A stretch of DNA of 64,000 nucleotides from Bdellovibrionales bacterium (GCA_016716765.1 JADJVA010000009.1:98301-162300), one strand, 5' to 3'; shown: positions 46,688-56,347, counted from the stretch's first letter. A program made the numbers and translations. The notes: a model not told the origin generated them from the letters alone.

Positions 46688-47375
46688 CTTGCCCATCTCT
46701 AAACGATTTTCCGCTCGGACCATCTTTTGGCAATTCCACGAGATAGAGAATCCCTTTGATTCCTTCATCAAGAGATCTGGTCGCAGAGGGGCCGCCCATG
46801 TCGGTTCTTACCCATCCTGGACACACGGCATTTACCCTAATTCCAAAGGGAATTGCTTCGTGATGAAAAAGAATTGTCATTACGTTCAGGACAGCTTTTG
46901 AAATCCGATAGGCTGGATATTCAGATCCCATCTCGCTTATAGCTCCCATTCCTGAACTGATGTTGATGATTCGGGGATTCTTGCTGATCTTTAATAGGGG
47001 CAGAAATTCTTGCATGAGGATCAATGGGCCTAGAGAATTCGTTTGGAGACTTTTGTAAAGGCTATCTTCAGTAAGGTTGAAAATGTTCATTTGCGATTCG
47101 TTCAGTATGCCGGCATTGTTGATAAGGCAATCAAGCCTTTTGAACTTTTGGGAGATGAAATCACGAGCTCTTTGAATCTCTTGCCTACTCGTAACGTCCA
47201 AAGGGAGAATGTCGGCTGACCCAGACTGAGACTCAATGGTGTTCTTAATCTTTTCCAGAACATCCAATTTTCTTCCTGTCAGTACGACGTGATAGCCCAT
47301 GATAGCTAACTTTTCAGCAAGTGCTCTCCCAATTCCACGGTTCGCCCCTGTTATCAATATGATTTCTTTGCTCAT
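46674..47375 (-). CDS. Short-chain dehydrogenase/reductase
   Basis: 233-residue classical SDR oxidoreductase, cytoplasmic. Cofactor motif ITGANRGIGRALA near residue 8, LPLDVTS for the adenine pocket, NNAG around residue 88, catalytic Ser in NISSGMGA, and YPAYRISK giving the Tyr-x-x-x-Lys pair, followed by VNAVCPGWVRTDMGG. TGRK after beta-strand 2 suggests NADP preference. Substrate cannot be told. ATG 47375. Confidence 0.93.
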   Translation of the reverse strand: MSKEIILITGANRGIGRALAEKLAIMGYHVVLTGRKLDVLEKIKNTIESQSGSADILPLDVTSRQEIQRARDFISQKFKRLDCLINNAGILNESQMNIFNLTEDSLYKSLQTNSLGPLILMQEFLPLLKISKNPRIINISSGMGAISEMGSEYPAYRISKAVLNVMTILFHHEAIPFGIRVNAVCPGWVRTDMGGPSATRSLDEGIKGILYLVELPKDGPSGKSFRDGQVIPW

Positions 47376-47488
47376 TTGACTACCCCGCTACAATTTGGCG
47401 ATTTGGTATCGTTTTGCCGAACCATACCGCACAACGTCGATTTTATTCGATCTTGTCACGAAAATTCACCTATGTTCAGATATTTTTA

Positions 47489-48424
47489 ATGAATATCCAA
47501 CCTATGAAGAGCCTGCCCTATTCTCGTTTTTGGCTTCTCGCTTCGGTTTTATCTGTCGCTATTCTCGTTACTCTCGTCTTTGTCCTTTCGAATTCATCAG
47601 ATCTCGGATTGGATTTACTATGGAATTTGATTATTCCTCTTGCCCCAATCATTTTCTTTCTTGCTCCTAGTTTGTGGGTTAATGTCTGTCCATTGGCGAT
47701 CGTGCAATCAATTCCACGTAGAATAAGAATCTCAAAAAATATTGATTTGTCTTACGATCAAGTTGGCATTCTGCAATTCTTTTCGTGGGTTCTTCTCTAT
47801 CTTCTCGTTCCAGCGCGTATCTTCTTATTTAATCACAATGCAGAAATCGTACTCTGGATTATTCCGGTATTGGCACTTATGGCTTTTAGCAGCGGAGTTT
47901 TGTTTTCTGGATTTGGAGGCTGGTGCTCCGGCCTGTGTCCAATAAGACCAGTAGAGATGCTATATGGGCAATTCTCCTTAGAGTCATCCCGCCCGGAGGC
48001 CTGTCGACCGTGCAAATTGTGCCAGAAATCCTGCTCCCGGCTGTATGGCGTTGACCACCTCAACAAAGTAAAAAATCAAGAGCCTTTTAAGAATCAAATC
48101 TATTCCTTTCCAGGTTTTGTTTTGGGTTATTTTCTGAGTGATCAGGCCGATGGGATTGGTTTCATTTACTTGAAGTGCTTTGGGATGGCACTATTGAGTT
48201 GGATTGTCATTTATCTTGTCTTCAGAAGGAAGAGGAGCATTGAAATTTCTGCGGTTCTGGTTTTTCTTGTTTACTACGGATTTACAATCAAAAACGTAGC
48301 CAAAACTTGGGCCCTTTCATCAACGGCCTCAAGTCTCATTTACGCATCATTCCTGATAACACTAGGAATTGGGATATGGCGAGCACTCCAATCAGAAGGG
48401 CTTCAAAGGAAGCCCTCGGCCTAA
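47489..48424 (+). CDS. NapH/NosR-like membrane protein with Cys clusters
   Basis: About 311 residues, six or more TM segments. The ATG at 47489 is preferred; a TTG at 47414 would add 25 residues and has no ribosome site. Motifs include WVNVCPLAIVQ, FSGFGGWCSGLCPIRPVEML and CRPCKLCQKSCSRLYG, matching the layout of NapH/CcoG/NosR-like membrane Fe-S proteins: CxxxCP near membrane ends plus a cysteine-rich 4Fe-4S-type loop. The spacing is not the classical ferredoxin CxxCxxCxxxCP, so cluster binding is inferred. Possible role: electron transfer from the quinone pool. Confidence 0.7.
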   Translation: MNIQPMKSLPYSRFWLLASVLSVAILVTLVFVLSNSSDLGLDLLWNLIIPLAPIIFFLAPSLWVNVCPLAIVQSIPRRIRISKNIDLSYDQVGILQFFSWVLLYLLVPARIFLFNHNAEIVLWIIPVLALMAFSSGVLFSGFGGWCSGLCPIRPVEMLYGQFSLESSRPEACRPCKLCQKSCSRLYGVDHLNKVKNQEPFKNQIYSFPGFVLGYFLSDQADGIGFIYLKCFGMALLSWIVIYLVFRRKRSIEISAVLVFLVYYGFTIKNVAKTWALSSTASSLIYASFLITLGIGIWRALQSEGLQRKPSA

Positions 48425-48658
48425 GTATATGTCGGAATTTTGATATAGCAATTTCATACAGGTAAATTTCATATAGCCAACAGCAATTGTCGATATTTAA
48501 GACAGGTAGGTGGCAAAATTTGCCGATTTTTATCGGAGTGCCGAATGAGCAGGTCCAATCCTCCAAATACCTTTTCAATTCGACCAAACCGATGGGTTTG
48601 GCTGGCACCGTATTTGAATTATTCAATGGTAGAGCAAGCGATCAATGAAGGAGTTGGA
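48425..48658. promoter_or_regulatory. Upstream region of the interrupted phospholipase gene
   Basis: The sequence just before IS66 copy 2 is the original 5' region of the gene at 50991. Joining across the element gives an in-frame ATG (about 48645) or a TTG preceded by AAGGAG. A 40-codon frame from about 48545 (MSRSNPPNTFSIRPNRWVWL) runs to the junction and would end in the phospholipase gene; its reality is doubtful. Confidence 0.5.
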
Positions 48659-48739
48659 TTTGAAAGGTAAGCGCTCCATAAACCCTATTTTGTGATTTGA
48701 ACTTTCCACATATATTGCTCAACAACCAAGGAGGCTTGA

Positions 48740-49041
48740 GTGGAAAATTCTGATCAAAGATTAAAAACCAAAGAATATTGGCAAACTAAAATCAGGGAGG
48801 CAGAAAATTTCTCTGGCTCCGAGACCGAGTTCTGTCGGCAAGAGGACTGAACAACACCACGTTCAAGAACTGGAAGTATCGACTATCCAAGGGAAGCAAG
48901 AGAGGGAGTGTTGGACGCCGAAAGCCGGTGAGCTCTGCTTTTGTGCCAGTGGAAATTCAGAAACCAAGAGCGGTTCGTTCGCTCCCTGACGCACAATGGG
49001 TGGCTGAGCTGATCTTTTATCTGCAGGGAGGTACTAGGTGA
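48740..49041 (+). pseudogene. tnpA: IS66 TnpA, frameshifted (copy 2)
   Basis: Same as copy 1 tnpA, except that GAGGGACTG is GAGGACTG near 48847, which shifts the frame about 36 codons in. The rest (KRGSVGRRKPVSSAFVPVEI) is retained in another frame. GTG start and AAGGAGG site are intact. Confidence 0.88.
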
Positions 49042-49387
49042 AATCTCCCAGTCAATTTGAGGGTGTTTTCTGCATCGAGATCCTGTCGATTTGCGCCGTG
49101 GGATTCCGGGATTGAGTCAGATTGTGGAGAGTGCCCAGATGGGAAAGTTGAACGGGAAAATCTTTTCGTGTTCTGTGGTCGACGACGGCACACGATCAAG
49201 ATTCTGTATTTTGATCGAAGTGGGTTCTGTCTATGGCAAAAGCAATTGGATGTGGAAAGTTCCCATGGCCGAGGAAATCTTTGCAGGAAGTAGTCCACAT
49301 ATCACAGAGCAATTGAGCTGGCTCTGGAAGGTTATATGTTTGGAAAATGAAGCCTTTTCAGAAATAAATTTTGAAAGAGTCTGTTGA
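49038..49387 (+). pseudogene. tnpB: IS66 TnpB, frameshifted (copy 2)
   Basis: Compared with copy 1 it has lost single bases at about 49069 (TTTTT to TTTT), 49159 (AAAAA to AAAA), 49258 (AAAA to AAA) and further sites near 49303-49335. The protein is broken into short pieces such as DLRRGIPGLSQIVESAQMGK in separate frames. Confidence 0.88.
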
Positions 49388-49419
49388 TCTTTCGAAGAAA
49401 ATGTTGAAGAGTCCCGCAC

Positions 49420-50964
49420 ATGCAGCCGCGAGAGCTATTTTCAAAACAAGAAGAGTTGTCCTCAGAGAATGAAGGCCTGAGAGCGCGTGCTCGTCTTGAT
49501 GAAGAGAAGATCAAGTTCCTGCAAAGTGAGGTCACTTGGTTGCATGAGCAGATCCGTTCTCTCAAACGAGCGCAGTTTGGTAGAAAGTCGAGTCTTGGGT
49601 GTCGCCCGAACAGAGGGTTCTCTACAACGAAGTGGAACTTGAAGTCTCCAAAGGGACACCCGAAGAGGATGAGGCGCAGGTCGAGGTCACGGTTCCTTCG
49701 CATAAGAGGCAGCGGGGTCATCGTCGTCCAATCCCCGAGAACCTTGAGCGGAAGTGGTGAAGATCGAGCTTCCAGAAAACGAGCGTTTTTCTGAAGAGGG
49801 GCAAACCCTCAAGGTGATTGGCTGGGAGTTCTCGGAGAAGCTCAAGTATGAGCCAGCTAAAGTCAGTGTGATCCGCTATGAGCGGGCCAAGTATGGAGTG
49901 GATAGCGGGGACTATGTGAAGACCGCTCCGCCAGTGCCTTGCGTGATCCCTAAGGGGATTGCCACTCCCGAGTTGCTTGCCGCCATTATCACCTCCAAAT
50001 ATTGCGATGGACTTCCGCTGTATCGGATTGAGGAGATCATGGAGCGTCAGGGAGTTGATCTTCCCCGCAGCACGATGGCCCGCTGGGTGGTGCAAGTGGC
50101 GCAGGCTCTCGTGCCGTCTGGAATGTTCTTTCAGACCGGCTGATAACCTCTTTTATGTGGCCGTGGATGAGACGCAAGTGCAGGTTCTCAAAGAGAATGG
50201 CAGGAAGGCCGAAGACAAATCATGGATGTGGGTGAGGAGTACGCCCTACGGGGACAAGAAGATTGTTCTGTTTGATTACCGCATATCCCGGAGCCAGGAA
50301 GCGGCCAGGCAGCTTCTGGACGGAATTACAGGATATCTGCAATGTGACGGATTGAATGCCTATGATGTGTTGGAAAAACAAGAGGGCGTGATCCGCATAG
50401 GATGTGGGATGCACTCCCGCAGGAAATTTGAATCCGCCCAGTGGATGGGGCTAAGTCCGGCCGAAGCCTTGGAGAGGCAGGACTTGGTTACTTAAAAAAC
50501 TGTATGATCTGGAAGAAAAATCGGCGAGATGCCGCCTGAGGAGCGGTACCGCCTGAGGCTGGAAATAGCTGAGCCCATTTGGAAAGAGATGAAGGAGTGG
50601 GCTGAAAGGCATCAGCCAAAGGTTCCAGAAAAGCAAGATCGGAGGGGCCCTCCGCTACTTTTTGAATGAGTATGAGTACCTGACAGGCTACCTCAAGGAT
50701 GGGCGTCTGGAGGCGGACAATGGCTTTACGGAGAGAGCGATCCGCAAGTATGCCATCGGCAGGAATGCGTGGCTGTTTTCCGACACACCCGCGGGGGCCG
50801 AGGCCAGCAGTGTCATGTACAGCTTCACGGTAACAGCCAAAATCAATGGGGTGAATCCCTACGCGGCCATGGTTCGACTGCTCAGTGAGCTACCACTGGC
50901 CAAATCCCTCGAAGACTTCGAGCGCCTCGCTGAGATCATTTTATCACCTGATTCTCGAGCCTGA
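49420..50964 (+). pseudogene. tnpC: IS66 TnpC, multiple frameshifts (copy 2)
   Basis: At least seven single-base losses relative to copy 1 (near 49590, 49752, 50116, 50151, 50439, 50493, 50518 and 50629) break the frame. It is correct where copy 1 is wrong: CCC near 50789 keeps GRNAWLFSDTPAGAEASSV in frame to the end. Thus neither copy encodes a full TnpC, but a composite does. Confidence 0.9.
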
Positions 50965-50990
50965 AAAATACAGGTTATGAATCGCTTACT

Positions 50991-51767
50991 TTGAAAGAAC
51001 AAGAAGCAGATAAATTCAAGTTTGGTAAAGAAGGTCCGCAAAACCGTTTAACAACCTGGAGACTTGTCATTCCAGTAATTTTGTTTCTTTTGGCACTGCC
51101 GGTAAACGAGCAAAGAGCGATCGCCCAAGATCAAATTTCTGCAAGAGTTGTCAATTCCTGGTTCAAATTCTACGGGCCTCGCGATTTTCGCAGAAGTCAG
51201 TACCCCTTCTTTTCATCTTCGAATGGCTGTGGTCCGGATATTATGAGAGAAACTGTTATAGGGTCGGCATTAAACAGGATGTTGGATGAAGTAACTTTGA
51301 ACGTGGATGGAAGATCAATCAAGATTAATTTTGCGAATCTGTGCAATGCTCATGATCGCTGCTATATGACAATCGGAAAGACGAAAGCGGAATGTGACCG
51401 CAAATTCAATGAGGCAATGTCTGAGCAATGCAGTAAAATTGAAGTTGGCTTTCAATCCAAGTGTGCCGACGTCGGAGAGACCTATATGAGATCGATTCGC
51501 AGTGGTTTGGGTGATAAGTCATTTAAGATTGCTCAGGAACAGCAAAAGCGATACGAGTCCATCATATCGGATAGCACTCCTGAATTGCGAGCCTATGCTC
51601 TAAGGACGTCCCAAGTATCCGTAGCGAAGAGTGAAGGAAATCTCTCGGAGGTCGGTGCACCTCTCACTGACAAATCTGAGGTTCATGGCACAGTAGGCGG
51701 AACCACTCCTTCCTCCTCCTTTTCTTTATACGAAAGAAAGCCATCGACGGGTCACGGAGCTATATAG
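50991..51767 (+). CDS. Secreted phospholipase A2-like protein, 5' end displaced by IS66
   Basis: 258 codons from a TTG inside the target duplication. An internal hydrophobic segment (LVIPVILFLLALPVNEQRA) is a signal peptide. The phospholipase A2 core is clear: NGCGP (residues 79-82) as calcium loop and LCNAHDRCYMTIGKTKAECD with Cys118, catalytic His121-Asp122, Cys124, Tyr125, Cys135 and Asp136. It would cleave sn-2 acyl chains of phospholipids outside the cytoplasm. Before IS66 arrived the gene began at an ATG about 48645 or at this TTG with AAGGAG upstream; the element removed its ribosome site and promoter. The three genes downstream are also exported proteins. Confidence 0.8.
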   Translation: MKEQEADKFKFGKEGPQNRLTTWRLVIPVILFLLALPVNEQRAIAQDQISARVVNSWFKFYGPRDFRRSQYPFFSSSNGCGPDIMRETVIGSALNRMLDEVTLNVDGRSIKINFANLCNAHDRCYMTIGKTKAECDRKFNEAMSEQCSKIEVGFQSKCADVGETYMRSIRSGLGDKSFKIAQEQQKRYESIISDSTPELRAYALRTSQVSVAKSEGNLSEVGAPLTDKSEVHGTVGGTTPSSSFSLYERKPSTGHGAI

Positions 51768-51835
51768 CAGTTTGGAGCCCTTTGTGCCGACTGTTCTGCC
51801 ATGCTCTGTCGTGTTGCGTTGGGTTGGAATAGTTT

Positions 51836-53188
51836 TTGCTCACAACGAAGGGGTTTCAAAGAATTCTTGGAGTAACTTTTGTGAGTTTTTATCGCTGTCC
51901 CGCTTTTGTGGCCTTCTCAATCACAATGACCCTGTGTTCTTCCTGTGGGAACAACCCAGAGAAAAAAGTCTCTGGAGTCAGTGTGCGTTCACAATTTTTG
52001 GCATCCAATCATGGAAAATATACATCAGTCTCTGGGGATTTTCTATCTGTCGCCAATGATGGTTCAGCGGTTCAAGGAAAAGTCGTGTCCCACCATTTGA
52101 CACTTTCTGCAGAAAACGAATATGAAATCAAAGTTGAGCACGATCAAGGACCCTCTCGCACGATCCCTGTCACCCCAAGTTCAGAAATCAAGGCTGTTTT
52201 GACGGAGAATCACTCACCAGTTGATAGAAGTCTACAGCGCGTATCGTTTACCTGCTTTTACGGTCAACGAGGGCTGTTAAAGGATGTGATGATCGTTCCC
52301 ATTCGCAAAAAGGGACTCAGTTACGTTTGGGAATTGGAACGCTTTATGTTGGAGCCGGTCAAATATGTGGCTAGTTTCGCATTAGATGGCCAGAACTTTA
52401 CCGAGGTAAGAAAAGAATCGGTTGAGGGTGGTCTTGCAGAGGTTCTTTCCTCCCAGGTCCTTCTCTCGTTGATGAATGAGGTCTGCAGTGGAAATGCTCC
52501 GAGCTATTTCGACTTTAAAGGGACCTTGGGATTGATTAGTTATGATGATAACAAGATTGAAATAAACCCTGGCAATAGTTACTCAAGTCAACAGCTGGAC
52601 TCGATACATCGGATAGATCAGCGCTTCCTGTTCAAAGATGGAATTGGCGAGGTGGACATTGGCAACCGCTTTTGGGCTCTGGCAGATGGTCTTTTTTTGA
52701 AGGCAGATCATCGCTACAGTAGACAGGCCAATAAATACCTTGGATGGGAAATCAAAAGTCCCAGGGAAGAACTGAATTTTTCCTCGAAAGACCATCGTTT
52801 AGTGTGGAAAAAAGACCCAGACCCATCTTCTGGTCAATGTGGATTTGAGATAGGGCTGGATATCACGGGCTGCTATGTCAGACCTGTAGCAAAGCGATCA
52901 CCAGGATTCTTTGAAGCCGACTTTCAGGTCCTTAACTACAGCGTGAATTCAGTCACGGGAGCTAAATATAGCTATTCTTGTGAAATAGAGGGGATCTTGG
53001 AAGGTTTGAAGAAAAATGAGGTCGGAAAAGACAAAATTAGACTGTTTCTAAAAGTCAATGAGGACACAGGCAATGGTATCTCAATTGAAATGCGGGCGGG
53101 ATCTAAAATAATTCTCTCCCTTGATCAAGCCTTGCCTTGGTCAGACAAGGAAAATGCCTTGAAGCCACGTTTCGGTGGCGGAGCATGA
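51836..53188 (+). CDS. Exported lipoprotein
   Basis: 450 codons from a TTG at 51836 with a weak GGA site; the exact start is uncertain. A hydrophobic stretch ends in a lipobox-like TLCSSCGNN, so the mature protein is probably a lipoprotein of about 415 residues, beta-rich with paired Cys (SFTCFYGQ, MNEVCSGN, SGQCGFEIGL, ITGCYV, YSCEIEG). No family recognised. It ends in ATGA shared with the next gene, an outer-membrane protein, suggesting the two work together. Confidence 0.7.
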   Translation: MLTTKGFQRILGVTFVSFYRCPAFVAFSITMTLCSSCGNNPEKKVSGVSVRSQFLASNHGKYTSVSGDFLSVANDGSAVQGKVVSHHLTLSAENEYEIKVEHDQGPSRTIPVTPSSEIKAVLTENHSPVDRSLQRVSFTCFYGQRGLLKDVMIVPIRKKGLSYVWELERFMLEPVKYVASFALDGQNFTEVRKESVEGGLAEVLSSQVLLSLMNEVCSGNAPSYFDFKGTLGLISYDDNKIEINPGNSYSSQQLDSIHRIDQRFLFKDGIGEVDIGNRFWALADGLFLKADHRYSRQANKYLGWEIKSPREELNFSSKDHRLVWKKDPDPSSGQCGFEIGLDITGCYVRPVAKRSPGFFEADFQVLNYSVNSVTGAKYSYSCEIEGILEGLKKNEVGKDKIRLFLKVNEDTGNGISIEMRAGSKIILSLDQALPWSDKENALKPRFGGGA

Positions 53189-54819
53189 GCATGACTGTGA
53201 GTATGAGTGTGATGAGGCAAAGGTGTACTTGCAGTTATTTTTTTGTTTGCGTTTTATTAATTGTCCTCTTGACGACGCCTGTTCGGGCCCTAGAGGTATA
53301 TTCAGTTTTAACCAAAGACTGCGAATTAACTGAGGGCTTGATCATTGGGATGAACTCATCCAGAATTGACGTACTCACTCTGAAGGGGCAGTACAAGTCC
53401 GTCTTACAGGATGACCTAAGATATTTGGCCATTTATAATACCATTGATAACCCCATTGAAAAATTGAGCAGTCATCCGCGTCTGGCGCGAGCCCTATTAG
53501 AAGTGTATGTCGATGATCAAAAGACTCCGCTTTTTATCGGTTGGCCAGTTAAATTTGTAGAAAACCTTGTTATCTTTTATGATCTTCAAGGTAAAAGCCA
53601 CGTCTTTGAGTTGTATAAGATCCGGAAACTTCGCCCTTATTTCGAAGAATCAATCAAGTCAGATAGACTCGAATTTCAGCCAGTTTCTCTGAGTTATAAG
53701 TCATGGGTCACACAATGCCAGTTGCCGGAGTCCAAAGCTGGGGAATTTGTTCGTCCAACGAGAGTGATTGGTGATCAAATTCAGATCAGTGAATTCATGT
53801 CTCAGATGGAAGAGGGTTTTGAAAATGTTAAAAGCTTTCAAGAGAGAACCTACGTTTACTCTCGTCCCTTTTTGTTTGATCGCCAAACCAGGCTTGGATT
53901 TCTGGTGTTTGACAAGGATAATTACGTACTTTCTCCCTCAGCCGCCTTTCCAATGTATTTTCAGTGGACTAAGGGGAGAGAATTTCGCTTTCAGAGTTTT
54001 AATCAAATTGGATCTGTTCCCATTGAGTACTTGCCCACGGTTGAGCCCTTGACAGTTTTTCGTTCAGATCTCAAATCTCATGTTTTTCACGCGAGCTTTG
54101 TTGGAAATCTTGAAGCCCTTTCTGCTGGAACCGAATATTTTACTCCAATCATGACTGGAGGAGGAGGAGACGCAAGCAAATCCCGTCGGCCATATGATTC
54201 AAGTAAGCCCGGATTTAGGGCTCATTCTGCAGCTTCGATTAACTATATGGCTTTAATGGGCGGAGACTGGGGGTCCTGGTCTGTATCTGCAGGTACCTAT
54301 TTTCCAAATTTTATGGTGCAGGCTGGAGATAATTTTCGCGAAATATTAGCTTCCAAATTGGCTCCATTGTTTCGCCTCATGTACACCAGAAAAAATTTTC
54401 GTTTGAGAGGAATTCTGGGCTTCACTAAACTAGATCAAAGCGACGAAGTACAGGATTCCCAAATCAGTCGTGACAGTGAATTGAGCGTTGTTGGCTATTT
54501 GAATCAGTTTTCGTTTTCCTCTCATTATTTGCGGGCTGGAGTTGACTATCGCTTTAGTCCAGAGATTGAGGTATCACTTGATCAGCTGTGGCTAACGGCT
54601 TCTTACGAAGAGACTTTAAACACTGCCGAAAAAAATAATTTTAATTTTTCTCACTTAGTCACTCAGGCGTCGATTCGTCATTCTTTTGGGGATTATGTGG
54701 CGCTGAGAGCTTATCTTCATCTCTTTCAGATCGATCAGGATTTTCGATTTTTTGGGCGGAGTGAAAGTGAAAAACTCAATCATATAGTCTATGGGGGAGC
54801 CTTTGAATTCATTTTCTAA
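53185..54819 (+). CDS. Outer-membrane beta-barrel protein 1 with N-terminal double module
   Basis: About 544 residues. ATG 53185 overlaps the upstream stop in ATGA with GGAG nearby; an earlier TTG at 53137 is unlikely. After a signal peptide (YFFVCVLLIVLLTTPVRALE) come two related beta modules: GLIIGMNSSRIDVLTLKGQY and GWPVKFVENLVIFYDLQGKS. The C-terminal half has alternating amphipathic strands and ends in VYGGAFEFIF, the terminal Phe recognised by the BAM machinery. The gene at 54791 is a paralogue. Function unknown. Confidence 0.75.
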   Translation: MSMTVSMSVMRQRCTCSYFFVCVLLIVLLTTPVRALEVYSVLTKDCELTEGLIIGMNSSRIDVLTLKGQYKSVLQDDLRYLAIYNTIDNPIEKLSSHPRLARALLEVYVDDQKTPLFIGWPVKFVENLVIFYDLQGKSHVFELYKIRKLRPYFEESIKSDRLEFQPVSLSYKSWVTQCQLPESKAGEFVRPTRVIGDQIQISEFMSQMEEGFENVKSFQERTYVYSRPFLFDRQTRLGFLVFDKDNYVLSPSAAFPMYFQWTKGREFRFQSFNQIGSVPIEYLPTVEPLTVFRSDLKSHVFHASFVGNLEALSAGTEYFTPIMTGGGGDASKSRRPYDSSKPGFRAHSAASINYMALMGGDWGSWSVSAGTYFPNFMVQAGDNFREILASKLAPLFRLMYTRKNFRLRGILGFTKLDQSDEVQDSQISRDSELSVVGYLNQFSFSSHYLRAGVDYRFSPEIEVSLDQLWLTASYEETLNTAEKNNFNFSHLVTQASIRHSFGDYVALRAYLHLFQIDQDFRFFGRSESEKLNHIVYGGAFEFIF

Positions 54820-56347
54820 GTCAAAGAGGAAGTTCTTCAATAGATTATTAATTAGTTTTGTTCGTTTGATGAGTTTCACTCTGATTTCAGTTTCGATGCT
54901 ACCGACAGCTCAGGCCATTAACATCAATTCGATCTATACAGCCGCGTGCCGTCGTGATGTGGGCCTCATCATACAGGTCGATGATCATGCTATCCAGTTT
55001 TTGAGTTTGGACGGAGAGATGAAGAGAATTCCGAAACATGAAATAATTTATCTTGCCTATTATCCTAGCGACATTCTTCCCATGAAGGAGTTTAAAAATC
55101 CTGAAACTACCGATTTTTATCGTGTTACGACATCGACTTCGAATGGAAAACTGACTCCCCTTGTGAATGGTTGGCCGATTGGATTTACTGAGGACAAAAT
55201 CGCATTTCTGAGCGTTGATGGGAAGGAATCTGTCGTTGGTCGTCGCAGTATTTTTCAAATCTCTCGTGAAAGAATCAACTCAGCGCAAAAGTTCACCTAT
55301 CCTCGCGACTTTAAGATATTTCAATTTGTGCATCCGCATCAATTCCGGGATTGCCCGAGTGATCGATTTGGAGGAGGGCAAACTCAAGTATTCCCTCAGC
55401 AAATTTTGAGTCAACCCGTTATGATTAAGAGAGAGTTGGATCATTTTCAAGCTGAGGCAGTTCGCCTCAATCGATATTATCGAGAACAGAATTTTTATTC
55501 TGTTCCTGAAATCTATGGAAATCTTACTTCGCTGGGATTGTGGCATACCTTTGGATATCGCCATGGAGGGTCCTCTAAACGAGTCAGTAATTTCACGCCG
55601 GTTTTAACGGATTCCTATTCATCTGACATTTTTGACTACCAGCACACATTTGTCGCAGGAAGTGCCCCTCTGATGACTTCCTTTCAAGAGGAACCTCAGG
55701 TGCATTCGCTCTATGCTTTCAAGGCATCATATTTTCATTTCTCAGCTATGGTAGATCCGAATTTAATTCTGGTTGGACGTAATTACAAATGGCAGTTCAA
55801 TGACTTTGAGTCTCCAGACGATAAGTGGAACAGCGTAACACAAATTGAAACAGGGTTTGATTTTGGTAATTGGTCGCTGATGTTCTTCCTTGGGGATTCC
55901 TATCAAATTGGTGTTTACAATGGCGTTGATATCTCTAGCGAACATTATCCAATTAGTCGAGTTGGCATTCAGTATCGAACTCATCGATTCGGATTTGAAT
56001 TGAGTGGAGGAAGTGGTTCAAATATTGATGATCGAGGTGGAGGGCTTGTTTACAAAACTAAGTTAGATGGATTGAGAGTCAACTTGTCTGCTTATAAGCT
56101 TTTGAAAATAGATTGGGCACTGAGTTTTATCCGGCGAGGTATTGACTTTCAATCGGAGCAATTTTTTTATATTTCCGACGATCAAACTCTCGCGCTTTAT
56201 GGATCTTATCCGCTTTCGGCTCGATACCGAGTTGGAGGTTTCGTTTCAATAGAGGGCCATAGTAATGAATTCACGCGAGATAGCATCTGGTATTCTGAAT
56301 CAAACTCCTACTTAAAAATTGGAACCCAATTCTCGCTGAACTTTTGA
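54791..56347 (+). CDS. Outer-membrane beta-barrel protein 2 (tandem paralogue)
   Basis: 518 residues, overlapping the previous gene by 29 bases. Signal peptide ends near SMLPTAQA-IN. It has the same two N-terminal modules (DVGLIIQVDDHAIQFLSLDG; NGWPIGFTEDKIAFLSVDGK) and a C-terminal barrel ending YLKIGTQFSLNF. A TTG five codons in, preceded by GGGGGAG, is an alternative start. Sequence identity with its neighbour looks low beyond the modules, so the duplication is old. Function unknown; context suggests an assembly with the lipoprotein and phospholipase. Confidence 0.75.
   Translation: MGEPLNSFSKSKRKFFNRLLISFVRLMSFTLISVSMLPTAQAININSIYTAACRRDVGLIIQVDDHAIQFLSLDGEMKRIPKHEIIYLAYYPSDILPMKEFKNPETTDFYRVTTSTSNGKLTPLVNGWPIGFTEDKIAFLSVDGKESVVGRRSIFQISRERINSAQKFTYPRDFKIFQFVHPHQFRDCPSDRFGGGQTQVFPQQILSQPVMIKRELDHFQAEAVRLNRYYREQNFYSVPEIYGNLTSLGLWHTFGYRHGGSSKRVSNFTPVLTDSYSSDIFDYQHTFVAGSAPLMTSFQEEPQVHSLYAFKASYFHFSAMVDPNLILVGRNYKWQFNDFESPDDKWNSVTQIETGFDFGNWSLMFFLGDSYQIGVYNGVDISSEHYPISRVGIQYRTHRFGFELSGGSGSNIDDRGGGLVYKTKLDGLRVNLSAYKLLKIDWALSFIRRGIDFQSEQFFYISDDQTLALYGSYPLSARYRVGGFVSIEGHSNEFTRDSIWYSESNSYLKIGTQFSLNF

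Larger units (their letters stand above)
48667..50989 (+). mobile_element. IS66-family insertion sequence, copy 2
   Basis: Inverted relative to copy 1 and nearly identical, with the same GTAAGCG termini. A perfect 8-bp target duplication TTTGAAAG flanks it (48659-48666 and 50990-50997), defining the ends exactly. It is 18 bases shorter than copy 1, mostly through single-base deletions at homopolymers. It split the 5' end of the phospholipase gene. Confidence 0.95.

Noticed and set aside
22299..50989. Inversion of 24.6-48.7 kb by recombination between the two inverted IS66 copies
   Set aside because: After such an inversion both copies would have unmatched flanks. Copy 2 has a perfect TTTGAAAG duplication, so a simple inversion is not supported.
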